Positions 5,023 to 5,988 of a DNA stretch of 5,988 bases are shown here, piece by piece; position 1 is the first letter of the stretch, and each line of letters opens with the position of its first letter. Origin of the DNA: CAHJXF01 sp039936235 (GTDB lineage Bacteria > Pseudomonadota > Gammaproteobacteria > Burkholderiales > Burkholderiaceae_D); NCBI GenBank assembly GCA_039936235.1, contig JBDTIS010000206.1, positions 1-5,988 of the forward strand. Direction: 5' to 3'. The notes beneath the pieces are model-generated. The model was not told the DNA's origin and ran no database searches. It saw only the letters and a program-made list of their open reading frames with translations. The position numbers were made by a program, and so were the translations under genes.

Positions 5023-5988
5023 CTACGCGAAGAACGCCTTCACCTTTTCCGCCCAGCCCTTGGTCTGCGGACTGTGCTTCGACCCACCCTCCTTGGTCGA
5101 CGCATCGAACTCCTTCAGCAGCTTTTTCTGATGCTCGGTCAGCCGCACCGGCGTCTCGATCGCAACGTGGCAGTAGAGGTCGCCCGGATACCCGGCGCGC
5201 ACGCCCTTGATGCCCTTGCCGCGCAGCCGGAAGGTCTTGCCGCTCTGCGTGCCTTCGGGGATCGCGAGCGACACGTTGCCACCGAGAGTCGGGATCTCGA
5301 GATCACCGCCAAGCGCCGCGATCGAGAACGCGATCGGCATCTCGCAGTGCAGGTCGTCGCCATCGCGCTGGAACATCGCATGCTGCTTGATGTGGATCTC
5401 GACGTACAGGTCGCCGTTGGGGCCGCCGTTGACGCCCGGCTCGCCGTTGCCCGACGAACGGATCCGCATCCCGTCGTCGATGCCGGCGGGAATCTTCACC
5501 TCGAGCGTCTTGGTGGCCTTGATCTTGCCGACGCCGTCGCACGTGGTGCAGGGCTCGGGGACGATCTTGCCGGTCCCGTGGCAGCGGCCGCACGTCTGCT
5601 GGATCGAGAAGAAGCCCTGCTGCATGCGGACCGTACCCGACCCCGAACAGGTCGGGCAGGTCGTCGGTTTCGTGCCGGGCTTCGCGCCCGACCCCTGGCA
5701 GGTCTCGCAGTTGTCCCAGGTCGGAATCTTGATCTGGGTGTCGTACCCTGCAGCGGCCTGTTCGAGAGTGATGTCCATCGCGTAGCGAAGATCCGCGCCG
5801 CGGAACACCTGTGGTCCGCCGCGCGCGCGCTGCTGGCCACCCTGCCCGCCGAAGATGTCGCCGAAGATGTCGCCGAACGCTTCGGCGAACCCCCCCATGC
5901 CGGCGCCGCCGCCGGCGTTCGGGTCGACACCGGCATGGCCGTATCGATCGTAGGCCGCGCGCTTGTCGGCGTCGCTCAGCATCTCGTA
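5023..5988 (-). CDS. dnaJ: Chaperone protein DnaJ (Hsp40), N-terminus beyond the window
   Basis: This is the co-chaperone that delivers unfolded proteins to DnaK and stimulates its ATPase in the cytoplasm. The visible 321 residues start inside the J-domain (YEMLSDADKRAAYDRYG); the HPD motif lies outside the window, so about 55 residues are missing from a usual length near 376. Next come the Gly/Phe-rich linker with FGDIFGDIFGG, then four zinc-finger repeats (CETCQGSG, CPTCSGSG, CGRCHGTG, CTTCDGVG; residues about 94-154 of the fragment, bases 5527-5709), two beta-barrel substrate domains and a C-terminal tail ending VKAFFA, typical of betaproteobacteria. All eight zinc cysteines are present. 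The gene lies on the minus strand, and dnaK would usually be found upstream of it, beyond the right edge. The product looks functional. Confidence 0.97.
   Translation of the reverse strand, partial: YEMLSDADKRAAYDRYGHAGVDPNAGGGAGMGGFAEAFGDIFGDIFGGQGGQQRARGGPQVFRGADLRYAMDITLEQAAAGYDTQIKIPTWDNCETCQGSGAKPGTKPTTCPTCSGSGTVRMQQGFFSIQQTCGRCHGTGKIVPEPCTTCDGVGKIKATKTLEVKIPAGIDDGMRIRSSGNGEPGVNGGPNGDLYVEIHIKQHAMFQRDGDDLHCEMPIAFSIAALGGDLEIPTLGGNVSLAIPEGTQSGKTFRLRGKGIKGVRAGYPGDLYCHVAIETPVRLTEHQKKLLKEFDASTKEGGSKHSPQTKGWAEKVKAFFA
5848..5877 (-). repeat. 12-bp tandem repeat in dnaJ Gly/Phe region
   Basis: The 12-base unit GCCGAAGATGTC (read on +) occurs twice in a row (5848-5859, 5860-5871) plus six more bases. 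It encodes the repeated FGDI of the Gly/Phe linker, which is common in DnaJ proteins. It could vary in copy number by slippage without breaking the frame. Confidence 0.7.

Noticed and set aside
5207..5785. 192-codon open frame on the plus strand
   Set aside because: It is antisense to the conserved zinc-finger and barrel region of dnaJ, so it is a shadow of that gene.

Overview
The window is GC-rich, densely coded bacterial DNA. The protein signatures fit a betaproteobacterium, most likely in the Burkholderiales: the pairing of a type II haloacid dehalogenase with malate synthase A, the style of the DnaJ C-terminus, and a PEP-CTERM surface protein. I cannot name the genus. Seven protein-coding genes are supported; the first and last run off the window edges. 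I see no rRNA, tRNA, CRISPR array, transposase or integrase. The longest gene-free stretch is 204 bp (2617-2820).

Left part (1-1957, + strand): the 3' end of an (S)-2-haloacid dehalogenase gene, then after 61 bp a complete aceB (malate synthase A, glyoxylate shunt). The dehalogenase fragment keeps its downstream active-site residues but appears to lack 12 residues just after its Ser-Asn-Gly motif. A perfect 10-bp stem follows aceB.

Middle part (2062-4313): two paralogous DUF3455 predicted lipoproteins lie in opposite orientation and flank a PEP-CTERM protein gene. The PEP-CTERM protein is built from two tandem copies of a 128-residue module in perfect register, each with a C-x7-C pair. It ends in an AEPGS / hydrophobic segment / RRRR sorting tail followed by an unusual 20-residue extension. 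A sigma-54 type -24/-12 element (GG-N10-GC) sits just upstream. This fits what is known of other PEP-CTERM genes, which are controlled by RpoN with PrsK/PrsR and linked to exopolysaccharide and floc or biofilm formation. Its 3' end overlaps the convergent second DUF3455 gene by 13 bp.

Right part (4427-5988, - strand): a DUF1993 protein and, upstream of it in transcription, the chaperone gene dnaJ, whose N-terminal J-domain lies mostly beyond the window edge.

How the genes work together: the left pair belongs to two-carbon metabolism (glyoxylate shunt, perhaps fed by haloacetate or glycolate-type substrates), the middle block to the cell envelope and surface, and the right block to protein folding. 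I see no single pathway joining the three. The part most worth following up is the middle block: a sigma-54 promoter on a lone, internally duplicated PEP-CTERM protein bracketed by inverted lipoprotein paralogs.
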